This document shows positions 24,427 through 32,756 of a stretch of DNA of 64,000 nucleotides, in pieces (the first letter of the stretch is position 1; each line of letters starts with the position of its first letter). Below the pieces are notes generated by a model. It saw nothing but the letters and a program-made list of their open reading frames with translations, ran no database searches and was not told the origin of the DNA. This DNA comes from Planctomycetaceae bacterium. GTDB lineage: Bacteria; Planctomycetota; Planctomycetia; Pirellulales; Pirellulaceae. The translations under genes were made by a program, and so were the position numbers. The stretch lies in NCBI GenBank assembly GCA_020638995.1, contig JACKHM010000001.1:2108001-2172000 (forward strand), read 5' to 3'.

Positions 24427-25410
24427 TTAGCCGCCAAACAGAATGTCACGAATCTCCTCGGTTAACGTCGGGGAATTGAAGTATCGGGACTCAGCGTGTG
24501 ACTTTCCGACGATGCAACAAGTGTCCGTTTGCTCGACCCACGTGTTCACGGATTCGTCGATGTACATGCCTGTATAACCCAAGGCGGCGGGCCGTCCATG
24601 TTTTTCGACAAATCGGTAGCGCTTCAACACAGGATCACACGAGTTGTATTGAAGGAGTAGTCGATCCATTTGCGAGAGTGCGTACTCGTGGCAGGCTCCA
24701 GGCTGAAGCCAGTAGTTGTGGACCGCTGCGGCCAGCAAAGCGACACGTGCCCGCCGCGGTTCGGCGTAGGGCAACGAACGACCGGCAAGTTCGCCGCCCC
24801 CTAACAAGTGCAACGCTCCGGTAGTCACGCGAGAGCCAAAGCTATATCCGAGGATGCTGAGCTGCGTGTTGGGGTCGCATTGCGACAAAAACCAAGCCAA
24901 GTAAAGTGCTTCGCCGTTTGTCCGGGCGGCTTTCACGCGGACATCTTTGATCTGTCCGTGAATTTGATCACTGGGCCAGGACCAAATCACGAAGCGAACC
25001 GGCGGAATATTGCTGCAACCGAGAACAGAGTTTCGCACATGTCTGCCTCGTTCGATGGATTCATTCCAATCAACCCGGTTTCCGGGGACATAGACCATCG
25101 TTGGTTGGGCCGGATCGCTACTGGCCAGGTATTCGTCGAGAGATGCTTCGAGCCAGCCGATGCCCTTGCCACCGTAATGCTCAACGTGCAAGTCGACATC
25201 GTTGCTGCTCTTGTCCCAGCAAGGGCAGCCGAGATGTCGCGTTGAAACGAGCCAAATATCATCTGCCCGGTCCACATCACAGCAAACAGCCGTCGAGCCT
25301 ACTTGTTCCGGTCCATCGGTGGCCGCATCCGCGTATCGCGCGGACAGGGCCCAGACCGTAGCTGCCAGCAGGACGGAGATACCAACTCGCAATGAACGCT
25401 GGAACTTCAT
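24427..25410 (-). CDS. Secreted alpha/beta-hydrolase-like protein
   Basis: A 327-residue protein with a signal peptide (MKFQRSLRVGISVLLAATVWALSARYADA). The fold is suggested by TMVYVPGNRVDWNESIERG, FVIWSWPSDQI and the nucleophile elbow LGYSFGSRVTTGAL, which resembles the DUF900/GYSxGS hydrolases. The end has a His (GKSHAESRYF) that could complete the triad. Cys-rich stretches after the signal (AVCCDVD, LGCPCWD) suggest disulfides. Substrate is unknown. It is monocistronic, with 97 bp to the class IV aminotransferase start, and divergent from the small lipoprotein gene. The hydrolase call is inferred from motif order, not from a named family. Confidence 0.8.
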   Translation of the reverse strand: MKFQRSLRVGISVLLAATVWALSARYADAATDGPEQVGSTAVCCDVDRADDIWLVSTRHLGCPCWDKSSNDVDLHVEHYGGKGIGWLEASLDEYLASSDPAQPTMVYVPGNRVDWNESIERGRHVRNSVLGCSNIPPVRFVIWSWPSDQIHGQIKDVRVKAARTNGEALYLAWFLSQCDPNTQLSILGYSFGSRVTTGALHLLGGGELAGRSLPYAEPRRARVALLAAAVHNYWLQPGACHEYALSQMDRLLLQYNSCDPVLKRYRFVEKHGRPAALGYTGMYIDESVNTWVEQTDTCCIVGKSHAESRYFNSPTLTEEIRDILFGG

Positions 25411-25622
25411 GAATGCGTCACCAATGTGAGGTCGATGGAGGGTTGACTATACCGAGGGTAGACAAATGTAGCTTTCGATAAACATGCGTGTGTTGAGAAA
25501 AGACATCATTGGTGGAAGAAAAAAATCGACGTTGAATTTGCACATCACTGCATGTGATGTAGAGTTGCTTGTCCTTCAACCTCGCCTACTCCGCACAACC
25601 ATCCCTCCCGGAGAAACTAGCC

Positions 25623-25865
25623 ATGAAAAGGCTCACCATCCTAACGGTCATCGCAATGATGACGATCGCAGCGAGCAGCGGTTGCCGAACATGCGGTTCA
25701 CCGTTCAGCTGGTTCAATCGCGGTTCCTCGTGTGACACTTGCAGCACTGGGAGTTACGACTCGTATAGTTCGTCCTATGGATCAGGAATGATCTATGAAG
25801 GCGATACGATGTTGCCTCCCGTCAGCACCGAAGTTTTACCCGGTCCACAACCCGCCGCTCGGTAA
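25623..25865 (+). CDS. Small Cys/Ser-rich putative lipoprotein, 80 aa
   Basis: The ATG at 25623 follows a GGAGA ribosome binding site, and the earlier codon at 25569 is not needed. MKRLTILTVIAMMTIAASSGC is a lipoprotein-like signal with a lipobox ending in Ala-Ser-Ser-Gly-Cys, so the mature protein would be lipid-anchored at Cys21. The short mature part is Ser/Tyr/Gly-rich, has further Cys residues (CRTCGS, CDTC) and ends in a Pro-rich tail (PPVSTEVLPGPQPAAR). No known family was recognised. Short length and the clean signal support a real gene, but the mature function is unknown. A hairpin terminator follows. Confidence 0.7.
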   Translation: MKRLTILTVIAMMTIAASSGCRTCGSPFSWFNRGSSCDTCSTGSYDSYSSSYGSGMIYEGDTMLPPVSTEVLPGPQPAAR

Positions 25866-25916
25866 CTCGTGACAGACGAATAACATTCGGCGTTGCATTT
25901 ACGTTAACGGTGCAAG

Positions 25917-26004
25917 TCGCCGCTTGGGCGAATCCTCGGTAAGAACCCGTCGTAGGTTGGTCGCGCAATCCTGAACGCGATCGCTTGCGACGGGTTATTT
26001 TTAT
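25917..26004 (+). terminator. Tandem hairpins, the second a likely terminator
   Basis: A small hairpin (TCGCC, loop, GGCGA at 25917-25931) is followed by a larger one: outer stem AACCCGTCG at 25944-25952 with CGACGGGTT at 25988-25996, inner stem TCGCG/CGCGA at 25961-25980, then ATTTTTAT. The T-rich tail fits Rho-independent termination after the small lipoprotein gene. Confidence 0.55.
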
Positions 26005-26106
26005 GCGCTCCAAAATGTTGGCTGACTAGAATGAGAGGCGACGGCATCGCGTTTGCTCCTCGGTAGCATCCCTTCGCCAACCGCCACGATCGGAGCCACA
26101 ACCATC

Positions 26107-27069
26107 ATGAAAGTACGAATCGCCGCCATTCTGCTGATCGCTACATCCGTCATCGCCAACGCCCAAGATGATCCGGCGATCGGGCAAGCCAACGGCATCA
26201 AACTCGATAAACAACTTGTGCAACGCTGGAAGGTCGGCATGTCCATCACTGCGCCAGCGGGTCCGTGTGCCGGGGTTTTTGGTACTGCAACGATCCCCAC
26301 CGATTGGCCAGAACAGCAAGTGCGTTTGCTGGAAGAGGATCTTTCTCCAGAAGTGAAAGATCTGGCCTACCGCACACTGGATAATGGCGTCAAGCAAATG
26401 TTGATATCCATTCCGATGCTAAACGCGGGACAAGAGGCTCATGCCTACGTCACAGTCGAAGTGATCAGAAGCTCGATTCTGGGACCAGACGATCCGCTGC
26501 AATTCGAGATTCCGAAGCGAGTACCTCGTGATGTCGTCAAGTTTCTCGCTCCCAGCCCTTTCATCGAGAGCCGTCACGCCAAGATTCGTAGCCTCGCTCG
26601 CGAGATCTTGAAAGAGAAAGAGGACGCACCTGCGTGGGAACAAGTAGAAGCGATGTACGATTGGGTTCGCGAGAACGTCGAGTACGTGAATGGACCGTTG
26701 AAAGGCGCGATCGCGGCACTGAACGATGGCAACGGCGACTGCGAAGAACTGACATCGTTATTCATCGCGTTGTGCCGGGCAAACAAGATTCCGGCCCGCA
26801 CCGTCTGGATTCCGCAGCATTGCTATCCCGAGTTCTACTTAGAAGACAAAGAAGGCAAGGGCCACTGGTTCCCATGTCAAGCTGCTGGCACGCGTGATTT
26901 TGGCAGCATGCCCGATCATCGCCCGATTCTGCAGAAGGGTGACAACTATCGAGTGCCGGAGAAAAAGGAGCCGCAAAGGTATGTCGCCGAGTTTCTCAAA
27001 GTGCAAGCGATCCGCGGCGGCGGGAAGCCACAAGTGCAATTTGTCCGACAGTTGCTTGACGGCCAGTAA
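26107..27069 (+). CDS. Secreted transglutaminase-like protein
   Basis: A 320-residue exported protein. The ATG at 26107 opens a signal peptide (MKVRIAAILLIATSVIANAQ); the frame runs 54 bp further upstream without one. The core (about 165-260) is a transglutaminase-like fold: MYDWVRENVEYVNG, then NDGNGDCEELTSLFIALCRANKIPARTVW with candidate nucleophile Cys212, then His238 in PQHCYPEFYLED, and a following Asp. The N-terminal half is a beta-rich domain (about 40-150) that may bind partner or substrate. Proteins of this family cleave or crosslink peptides, but many are inactive or have peptidase-like roles, so activity is only inferred. Monocistronic. Confidence 0.87.
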   Translation: MKVRIAAILLIATSVIANAQDDPAIGQANGIKLDKQLVQRWKVGMSITAPAGPCAGVFGTATIPTDWPEQQVRLLEEDLSPEVKDLAYRTLDNGVKQMLISIPMLNAGQEAHAYVTVEVIRSSILGPDDPLQFEIPKRVPRDVVKFLAPSPFIESRHAKIRSLAREILKEKEDAPAWEQVEAMYDWVRENVEYVNGPLKGAIAALNDGNGDCEELTSLFIALCRANKIPARTVWIPQHCYPEFYLEDKEGKGHWFPCQAAGTRDFGSMPDHRPILQKGDNYRVPEKKEPQRYVAEFLKVQAIRGGGKPQVQFVRQLLDGQ

Positions 27070-27235
27070 AGGAGCGTTGTCGAGGACACAGCGCGAGTTT
27101 GAGAGACGGGAGAACGGATTACGCCAACCAATCAACTACAGCGTCAACTTCAACCGGCTTGAATCGATACGCTCCTGCGAGGCCGTGAACAATCGACGAA
27201 GTCAACGATGAAAATCGTAATGTGTCAGCAGTGAC

Positions 27236-30200
27236 TTAGGTCGCTTCCAGAATGCTCGCACCGAAAGTAAATCCACCGCCAAAAGCGCACAAACCGAGTC
27301 GGTCGCCCTTTTTGGCGTTGGGCAGCACTTCGCTCAAGCAAAGCGGAATGCTAGTTGACGACGTGTTGCCGAACCGGCGGATGTTGCTGTACACCGTCGC
27401 ATCGATACGATGCTGGATGGCATCCAAGATCCGCTGATTGGCCTGATGCGGCACGATCATGTTGAGATCATTCACACCCACGCCCTCTCGTTGGCACACT
27501 CGATTCAGGCTCGCGATCATCGATCGAACGGCTTCGCTGAACACCTTCCGGCCCTGCATGCGGATAAAACCACCGTCACGGAAAGGAACGGTCAGCGTGC
27601 CGCCATCTTCACCCTTGGCAGATAACTCGGGTCGATAGAGCCGACCGCGGGCATTCTCGTAATGGCTTTCGCCGTACAGCACGGTGGCCGAAGCAGCATC
27701 GCCAAACAAGATCGCGGTATCAAGGTCTTTGCGATCCAACAGCGGCGAGAGCACTTCGGTCGTCACGACAAGGACTCTCGCATCGGGCTTGCTTTGCAAG
27801 AAGTCGTATCCCGCTTGCAATGCGTAGAGGTACCCGCTGCAAGCAGCGCTAATGTCGAATGCCTGTAGCATCGCCTTCGACTTGCCGCGAGTAAGTCCGC
27901 TTAGCACCTGGCACGCCATCGAAGGACTGACCGATGTCGGGCTCGTTGTGCTACAGATCACCAAATCGATTTGATCGACGAGTAGATCTTCGTGTTCGAG
28001 CGTTCTTTCAGCTGCCTGCACGGCCATACTGACGGCATTCTGTTCCCCGGTCACCCAATTGCGGCTTTCGATGCCCGTCAACCGCATGATGTCGTCCACC
28101 GTCATGTCGTTCGTTGCCGTTAGCAATTCGCGATTGGTGACAATACGATTCCCGGTCACCGCCTCGACGGACGACAGCCCGACATCAAATGCTCGGCGGT
28201 CGTATCGCTTAGGCAATGGCAATCGTTCGGACGGTCGTCGTCGAACTAGGACCGGTTCACCTGGATCTTCGAGCAATACGGCGTTTTTGTGGACCACGGC
28301 TTGATCGGCACGAATGCGCAACAGTGGTTTTCCAACGGCGATGCTGTCACCTTCGTCGGCAAGCAAGGCCACAACTTCTCCCGCAACCGACGTAGTCATC
28401 TCGAAGACAGATTTCGCGGCTTCGACCGAAGCGACGACGTCGCCCTTCTCAACACGCGAACCTACTTGCGTCAGAAACTCGACGACCGTGACCGTCTCGT
28501 CTGAGGGAGCCGAGCCTATCGCCGGCAAGTCGAACATACCTTCTTCTTGCTCAGCGGGCTGTTCCCAGGTAAGGTCAAAGTCCAGTAGCTGAGCCGCAGT
28601 CGTCAACACTCGTTGATAAGACGGCATGACCTCGATCTGGCTACCATAGTGGCAAGGAATGAAAGTGTCGGGTCTAGTAATCCGGCGCATCGAGACGGGA
28701 AAACGCGACTTCTCGCCCACCGTTGCCAGTATTTCTCCGCCAAACCCGCAAGTGTGATTGTCTTCATGCACTACAACTAACCGCGAAGTCTTTTCCGCAG
28801 ACGCGACCACCATGTGCTCGTCCCATGGCGAAAGTGATCGCAGATCGATGATCTCGACTTCAACACCAGCACGCTCCAGGTCGTCTGCCGCCCGCTCACA
28901 CAAGGAAACAGTATTACCCCAGGCGACAAAAGTGATGTCACGCCCCGTTCTGAGTTTACGAGCACAGCCGATCGGCACCAATTGATCGGCAACATTGGGT
29001 GAAGTTGCTCGAGATGCGTCGTTAAGCATCGATTTTGGATACAAGATCAGCGTCGGACGCTCTGATTTGAACGCCGCATTCAGCATACCGGCTGCGTCAC
29101 ACGCATTTGAGGGCATGAGCACATCGATACCAGCGCTATGTGTCATCACCGATTCGAATGTCTGAGCATGGTACGGTCCCAAACCCGGGCGGTAGCCACC
29201 GCAAGCCGCCATAACGACCATGGGAACCTTCCATTCGCCACCGGTTCGCCAAAACATGCTCGCCAACTCGGATGTGAGCTGATTATAAGCTAGTGGCAAG
29301 AAGTCGGCGAATTGAAGAAACGCCACAGGCCGTTGGCCGGCGAGCGCTCGACCAATTGAGGTTCCAATGATCGTTGATTCGGAGAGCGGCGAGTTGCATA
29401 CGCGGCCCTGGTACTTTGTGCTGAGACCTCGCGTCACACCGAACACGTCGCCTTTGGGATCCTCAATATCTTCGCCAAACAAGAAGACTTGCGAGTCCGT
29501 CGCCAAGTGATGATCGAGCACGTCTCGGAGTGCTTGCCCCATTGTCAGCGTCGCATTTTCTTCGTTGCCGCGCACTTCGTAGGATGGGTGCGATAACTCG
29601 ACCGATATCGCCGCCTTTGCAGACATTTGTGGTGTCGGGTCCGAGCCCGCAAGCGCCTCTTCGACAGCAGCTGTAATTTCCGATTCTACATTTCGTCGCA
29701 GTGCGGCCAGCGTGGCTGTCTCGCAACCATCTGCAAGCAATCGGTTTTCGAGCCGTGTGAGTGGATCGCCCGTGGTAACCACATTGCGAATTTCCTCTGC
29801 ACTCCGGTAGACGCGTTGATCGTCTGCGTTCGTGTGACTGGTCAGCCGTTCAACTTCCAAGACCACTAGCTGAGGCTTACGATCCTGTCTGATCGAATCT
29901 ACGATCGAACCAAACTGATCAAGACAGCTAGCGGCATCACGACCGTCAATGCGTCGAATAGGCAGTCCATAGTAGGATTCAGCGTCGCCATCCGGGAGCG
30001 AAAAGAAGGTTCGACCACGTGTTGTGGTCGAAATCGCCAATTGGTTATTTTCGACAACAAACAGCACCGGAAGCTGGTCGCGCACCGCTTCAGCAATTGC
30101 TTCCGTAACTTCGCCTTGTTGAGTGGTGCCGTCCCCGTTGGCGCAGTAAACAATGGGTCGCGCCGGGTCGCCCTTTACCGCAGCAGCGACGCCCACCGCC

Positions 30201-30553
30201 TGCAAAGCATTGTTCCCGGTCGGCGTTGTCATGCTAAGGATATGCAGACTCGGATCGCTGAAGAACCCGCTCATTCGTCGACCACGCGACGAAGAATGGT
30301 CCTTGCAGAGAAACGTATCGAAGAATGAACGCAACGGCAGCCCACGGGCGACGAGCAAGGCTTTGTCACGGTAATGACAGTGCAGCCAGTCGGCTTCGGT
30401 CAAATGCGAAGCAAGCGCCGCGGTTGCTTCGTGACCACTTCCTGCGACGTGAAAGAATGCTTCGCCGCGTTGCGTCAATTCCTGCTCGACTTTGTCGATC
30501 TGCCGCGCCGTATACATCGCGCGATAGAGTGTCAGCAGGGCTTGCTGGTTCAT
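27236..30553 (-). CDS. E1alpha-E1beta-lipoyl-KASIII fusion enzyme
   Basis: A 1105-residue, four-part fusion read from motifs. Residues 1-310 are a branched-chain 2-oxoacid dehydrogenase E1 alpha, with TPP motif GDG at 140-142 and NN at 169-170, and LTSHTNADDQRVYRS. Residues about 330-660 are E1 beta (FGEDIEDPKGDVFGVTRGL at 359-377). Residues about 670-750 are a lipoyl domain with candidate Lys714 in EAAKSVFEM. Residues about 790-1105 are a ketoacyl-ACP synthase III with intact Cys905 (SAACSGY), His1036 (VPHQAN) and Asn1063 (FGNTSS). No E2 acyltransferase core is present. Inference: the decarboxylated acyl group passes via lipoate to the KASIII Cys as a primer for lipid or specialised synthesis. 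A GAGG site precedes the start. Confidence 0.93.
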   Translation of the reverse strand: MNQQALLTLYRAMYTARQIDKVEQELTQRGEAFFHVAGSGHEATAALASHLTEADWLHCHYRDKALLVARGLPLRSFFDTFLCKDHSSSRGRRMSGFFSDPSLHILSMTTPTGNNALQAVGVAAAVKGDPARPIVYCANGDGTTQQGEVTEAIAEAVRDQLPVLFVVENNQLAISTTTRGRTFFSLPDGDAESYYGLPIRRIDGRDAASCLDQFGSIVDSIRQDRKPQLVVLEVERLTSHTNADDQRVYRSAEEIRNVVTTGDPLTRLENRLLADGCETATLAALRRNVESEITAAVEEALAGSDPTPQMSAKAAISVELSHPSYEVRGNEENATLTMGQALRDVLDHHLATDSQVFLFGEDIEDPKGDVFGVTRGLSTKYQGRVCNSPLSESTIIGTSIGRALAGQRPVAFLQFADFLPLAYNQLTSELASMFWRTGGEWKVPMVVMAACGGYRPGLGPYHAQTFESVMTHSAGIDVLMPSNACDAAGMLNAAFKSERPTLILYPKSMLNDASRATSPNVADQLVPIGCARKLRTGRDITFVAWGNTVSLCERAADDLERAGVEVEIIDLRSLSPWDEHMVVASAEKTSRLVVVHEDNHTCGFGGEILATVGEKSRFPVSMRRITRPDTFIPCHYGSQIEVMPSYQRVLTTAAQLLDFDLTWEQPAEQEEGMFDLPAIGSAPSDETVTVVEFLTQVGSRVEKGDVVASVEAAKSVFEMTTSVAGEVVALLADEGDSIAVGKPLLRIRADQAVVHKNAVLLEDPGEPVLVRRRPSERLPLPKRYDRRAFDVGLSSVEAVTGNRIVTNRELLTATNDMTVDDIMRLTGIESRNWVTGEQNAVSMAVQAAERTLEHEDLLVDQIDLVICSTTSPTSVSPSMACQVLSGLTRGKSKAMLQAFDISAACSGYLYALQAGYDFLQSKPDARVLVVTTEVLSPLLDRKDLDTAILFGDAASATVLYGESHYENARGRLYRPELSAKGEDGGTLTVPFRDGGFIRMQGRKVFSEAVRSMIASLNRVCQREGVGVNDLNMIVPHQANQRILDAIQHRIDATVYSNIRRFGNTSSTSIPLCLSEVLPNAKKGDRLGLCAFGGGFTFGASILEAT

Positions 30554-30673
30554 GATGACCTCAACGGTTGGCTACGCTCAGTTTTCTGAATCGGGACTAA
30601 GCTGCGAGCGTTATCGATCCCCGAGACGGGAACAGGGATGGGTCTTGTAATAAAAGCCGCGAACTTTCAACAG

Positions 30674-30712
30674 AGCAAAACGTACCGAGACAACGATTTT
30701 TGTCGTTTTGCT
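30674..30712. repeat. 9-bp inverted repeat in leader of fusion-enzyme gene
   Basis: AGCAAAACG at 30674-30682 pairs perfectly with CGTTTTGCT at 30704-30712, and an inner GACAA/TTGTC stem strengthens the fold. It lies 121 bp upstream of the fusion-enzyme start and after the metallophosphoesterase stop. No T-run follows on either strand, so it is an operator or weak terminator candidate. Confidence 0.35.
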
Positions 30713-30838
30713 AGCGTTGTTAGCACGCTACGGGCACCAATCAGAACGACGGCAACCAGTAACCGTTTATCGGATTATCGGCCTGTTGCAGATGATGCTT
30801 CCTTGCCCAGCACAAGACGAAATCTGCGGTCGCCGCAC

Positions 30839-31747
30839 TTAACTGCGCCACCTAAGCTCCCGCGATTGCCCATTCCAAGAATGATTGACATCCGTCGTAT
30901 GTGTTGTGAGCGTTGCGCCCGTCGCAGTCAGACGGACAGTCGTCCAACCGGTGGTCGAGAGTGCAGGATTAGCAACATAAGAAGTTGCTGGTGTGTTGAT
31001 AATGTGGATGCCTTGGTGTTCGGCGAATCCCCTGTCATGAATGTGGCCGTGGACATAGGCTTTTACCTGGGGACGAGTTGCGAGGACCTTCCATAGTTCC
31101 TCAGAATCAATGAGCCCACCAGGGAAATGATTTGGATCACCACCAAGGCGCGGGTTGTGGTGAGCGACGATGATCGCCGGCATGGCGGGCCGCTGGTCCA
31201 AGGCCATCGCCAACCACTTCAATTGATCCTGGCCGAGCGTTCCTTGGGTAACCATCGTCTCTTTCAACGAGTCAAGCAGAAAGAAATTGGCAAAACGGGT
31301 TTCCACGATCGAGATGTGGCGGGATTCCACAACCGCAGCGTCAGGCCGCTGTTCTCTCATCACTTCATAGAATGTTTCGCGGTTGTCGTGATTTCCCAAA
31401 GTTAAGTGCATGTTGATATCGGCTTCTTGCAGCGGGCGGATCAGAGTACCGAGATGCCGATAGTCGCCAGGCTGTCCATCTTTCAAGGCGAGATCACCGT
31501 TGACGAGAACACATACCGGCTTTCGGTCCCGTGCAACTAACTCATCGACGACTTGCCGCAAGTGACTCGGCACGGGCGAATCGGCTGGATGTTTCTCGCC
31601 GATGTGCGTGTCGTTCAGGAGGTAGACCAAATCGTCTTCGACATCCCAGGCCAGGACATCGCGAGTCGCCACAACCGCGGTTCCGAGCACACTTGCGGTC
31701 GTGAAAAGGAACTGTCGGCGGCTTTGAGAGGGTAAATGAATTGGCAT
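30839..31747 (-). CDS. Tat-exported metallophosphoesterase
   Basis: A 302-residue calcineurin-like phosphoesterase. The ATG at 31747 is 11 bp after the aldolase stop, with GAGG about 7 bp before it; the frame runs upstream into that gene. The signal (SRRQFLFTTASVLGTAVVA) is twin-arginine type. All five metal/phosphate motifs are visible: LLNDTHIG, VNGDLALKDG, TLGNHDNRE, VAHHNPR and HGHIHDRGF. The protein should act outside the cytoplasmic membrane on phosphate esters; the exact substrate (nucleotide, phospholipid or other) is unknown. It is the third gene of a leftward operon after the tandem hydrolase and the DapA-like aldolase. Confidence 0.93.
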   Translation of the reverse strand: MPIHLPSQSRRQFLFTTASVLGTAVVATRDVLAWDVEDDLVYLLNDTHIGEKHPADSPVPSHLRQVVDELVARDRKPVCVLVNGDLALKDGQPGDYRHLGTLIRPLQEADINMHLTLGNHDNRETFYEVMREQRPDAAVVESRHISIVETRFANFFLLDSLKETMVTQGTLGQDQLKWLAMALDQRPAMPAIIVAHHNPRLGGDPNHFPGGLIDSEELWKVLATRPQVKAYVHGHIHDRGFAEHQGIHIINTPATSYVANPALSTTGWTTVRLTATGATLTTHTTDVNHSWNGQSRELRWRS

Positions 31748-31757
31748 GGTTGTGCCT

Positions 31758-32717
31758 CTAGATAAGTGGTTCGTATACCGAGTAAGGTGTGAGCCCTGCA
31801 TCGCGAAGTAAGTTGGCAAGACGCTCCAGCTCGTTTGACGGAAGTTTTATCAATGGTGGGCGTACGTGCGCGGCGTTGAATCGACCGAGCAACATCAGCG
31901 ATTCCTTCATACGATTGTGCATATCGACCACGGGGTCGCAATAGAAAGCACGTACCGTTGGATAGATGCGATCGTTGACCGCTTGAGCCGCGCGCAAGTC
32001 ACCTCGTTGTACAGCTCGCCACAACGCAACCTGCAAGTTGGCAATTACGCTTCCCGCGCCCGAGAGCAAGCCGTCGCAGCCCATCACAAGCGACGCGAGT
32101 AGCCACGCGCTGTGCGTGGTAAGAACATTGACTCGACGATCGAGGGCATGCAGTTCGCGGATATGCTGCTCATGAAGCGGCGGGTCGTTGCACCAGTCTT
32201 TAATCGCGCAGATCGATGGAATCCGCTCGCAAAGCATCAACAGCGTCTCGAGCGGGTAGCCTAACCCGCTGCCAAGCGGATATTGAAATAAGATCAATGG
32301 AAGATCGGTCGTATTGGCGACATTCGCAACATGCGAGAGTGCCATCTCCGGGCGCAATCGTCCACCAAGTGCAAGGACCTCCGATGGAAACACCAACAAA
32401 GCGCTCGCTCCGCATTCCGTCGCCATGTTCGAAATTCGAGCCGCCTCACGGTTATTGGTCGTGCAGATTCCACAGACTAACGGGACCCGCTCGCCAACTT
32501 GGTCGCGAGCGATTTCCAGGGATCGTTGCTGTTCGTCCAAGGTCAACGCGTGTACTTCCGACGCGTGCCCGTTCACGGTAATTGCCGCGACGCCATCCAC
32601 CTTGACAAGATCGTCCAAGTGACGACGATAGGCCGGTTCATCAATCTCAAAGTCAGCGTCGAATGGCATCAGGCAGGCCGGAATGACGCCGCGGGCCTGA
32701 AACTTACTATCGGTCAT
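31758..32717 (-). CDS. DapA/NAL-superfamily aldolase
   Basis: Class I aldolase/lyase of the dihydrodipicolinate synthase/N-acetylneuraminate lyase superfamily, 319 residues. Schiff-base Lys173 lies in ICAIKDWCND and the proton-relay Tyr146 in LILFQYPLGSG. The N-terminal GVIPACLMPFD and NGHASEVHAL segments form the barrel start and carboxylate-binding region. The GxxGE/T motif of DapA is altered (GHASE), so it is probably not the lysine enzyme but a paralogue for a sugar acid or keto acid. Its stop codon TAG overlaps the ribosome binding site of the downstream metallophosphoesterase, which implies coupled expression. The upstream hydrolase ends 39 bp before this start. Confidence 0.92.
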   Translation of the reverse strand: MTDSKFQARGVIPACLMPFDADFEIDEPAYRRHLDDLVKVDGVAAITVNGHASEVHALTLDEQQRSLEIARDQVGERVPLVCGICTTNNREAARISNMATECGASALLVFPSEVLALGGRLRPEMALSHVANVANTTDLPLILFQYPLGSGLGYPLETLLMLCERIPSICAIKDWCNDPPLHEQHIRELHALDRRVNVLTTHSAWLLASLVMGCDGLLSGAGSVIANLQVALWRAVQRGDLRAAQAVNDRIYPTVRAFYCDPVVDMHNRMKESLMLLGRFNAAHVRPPLIKLPSNELERLANLLRDAGLTPYSVYEPLI

Positions 32718-32756
32718 CAGCGTTGCTCGGTCACGAGGGTGCTTGTGGCAGGCGAG

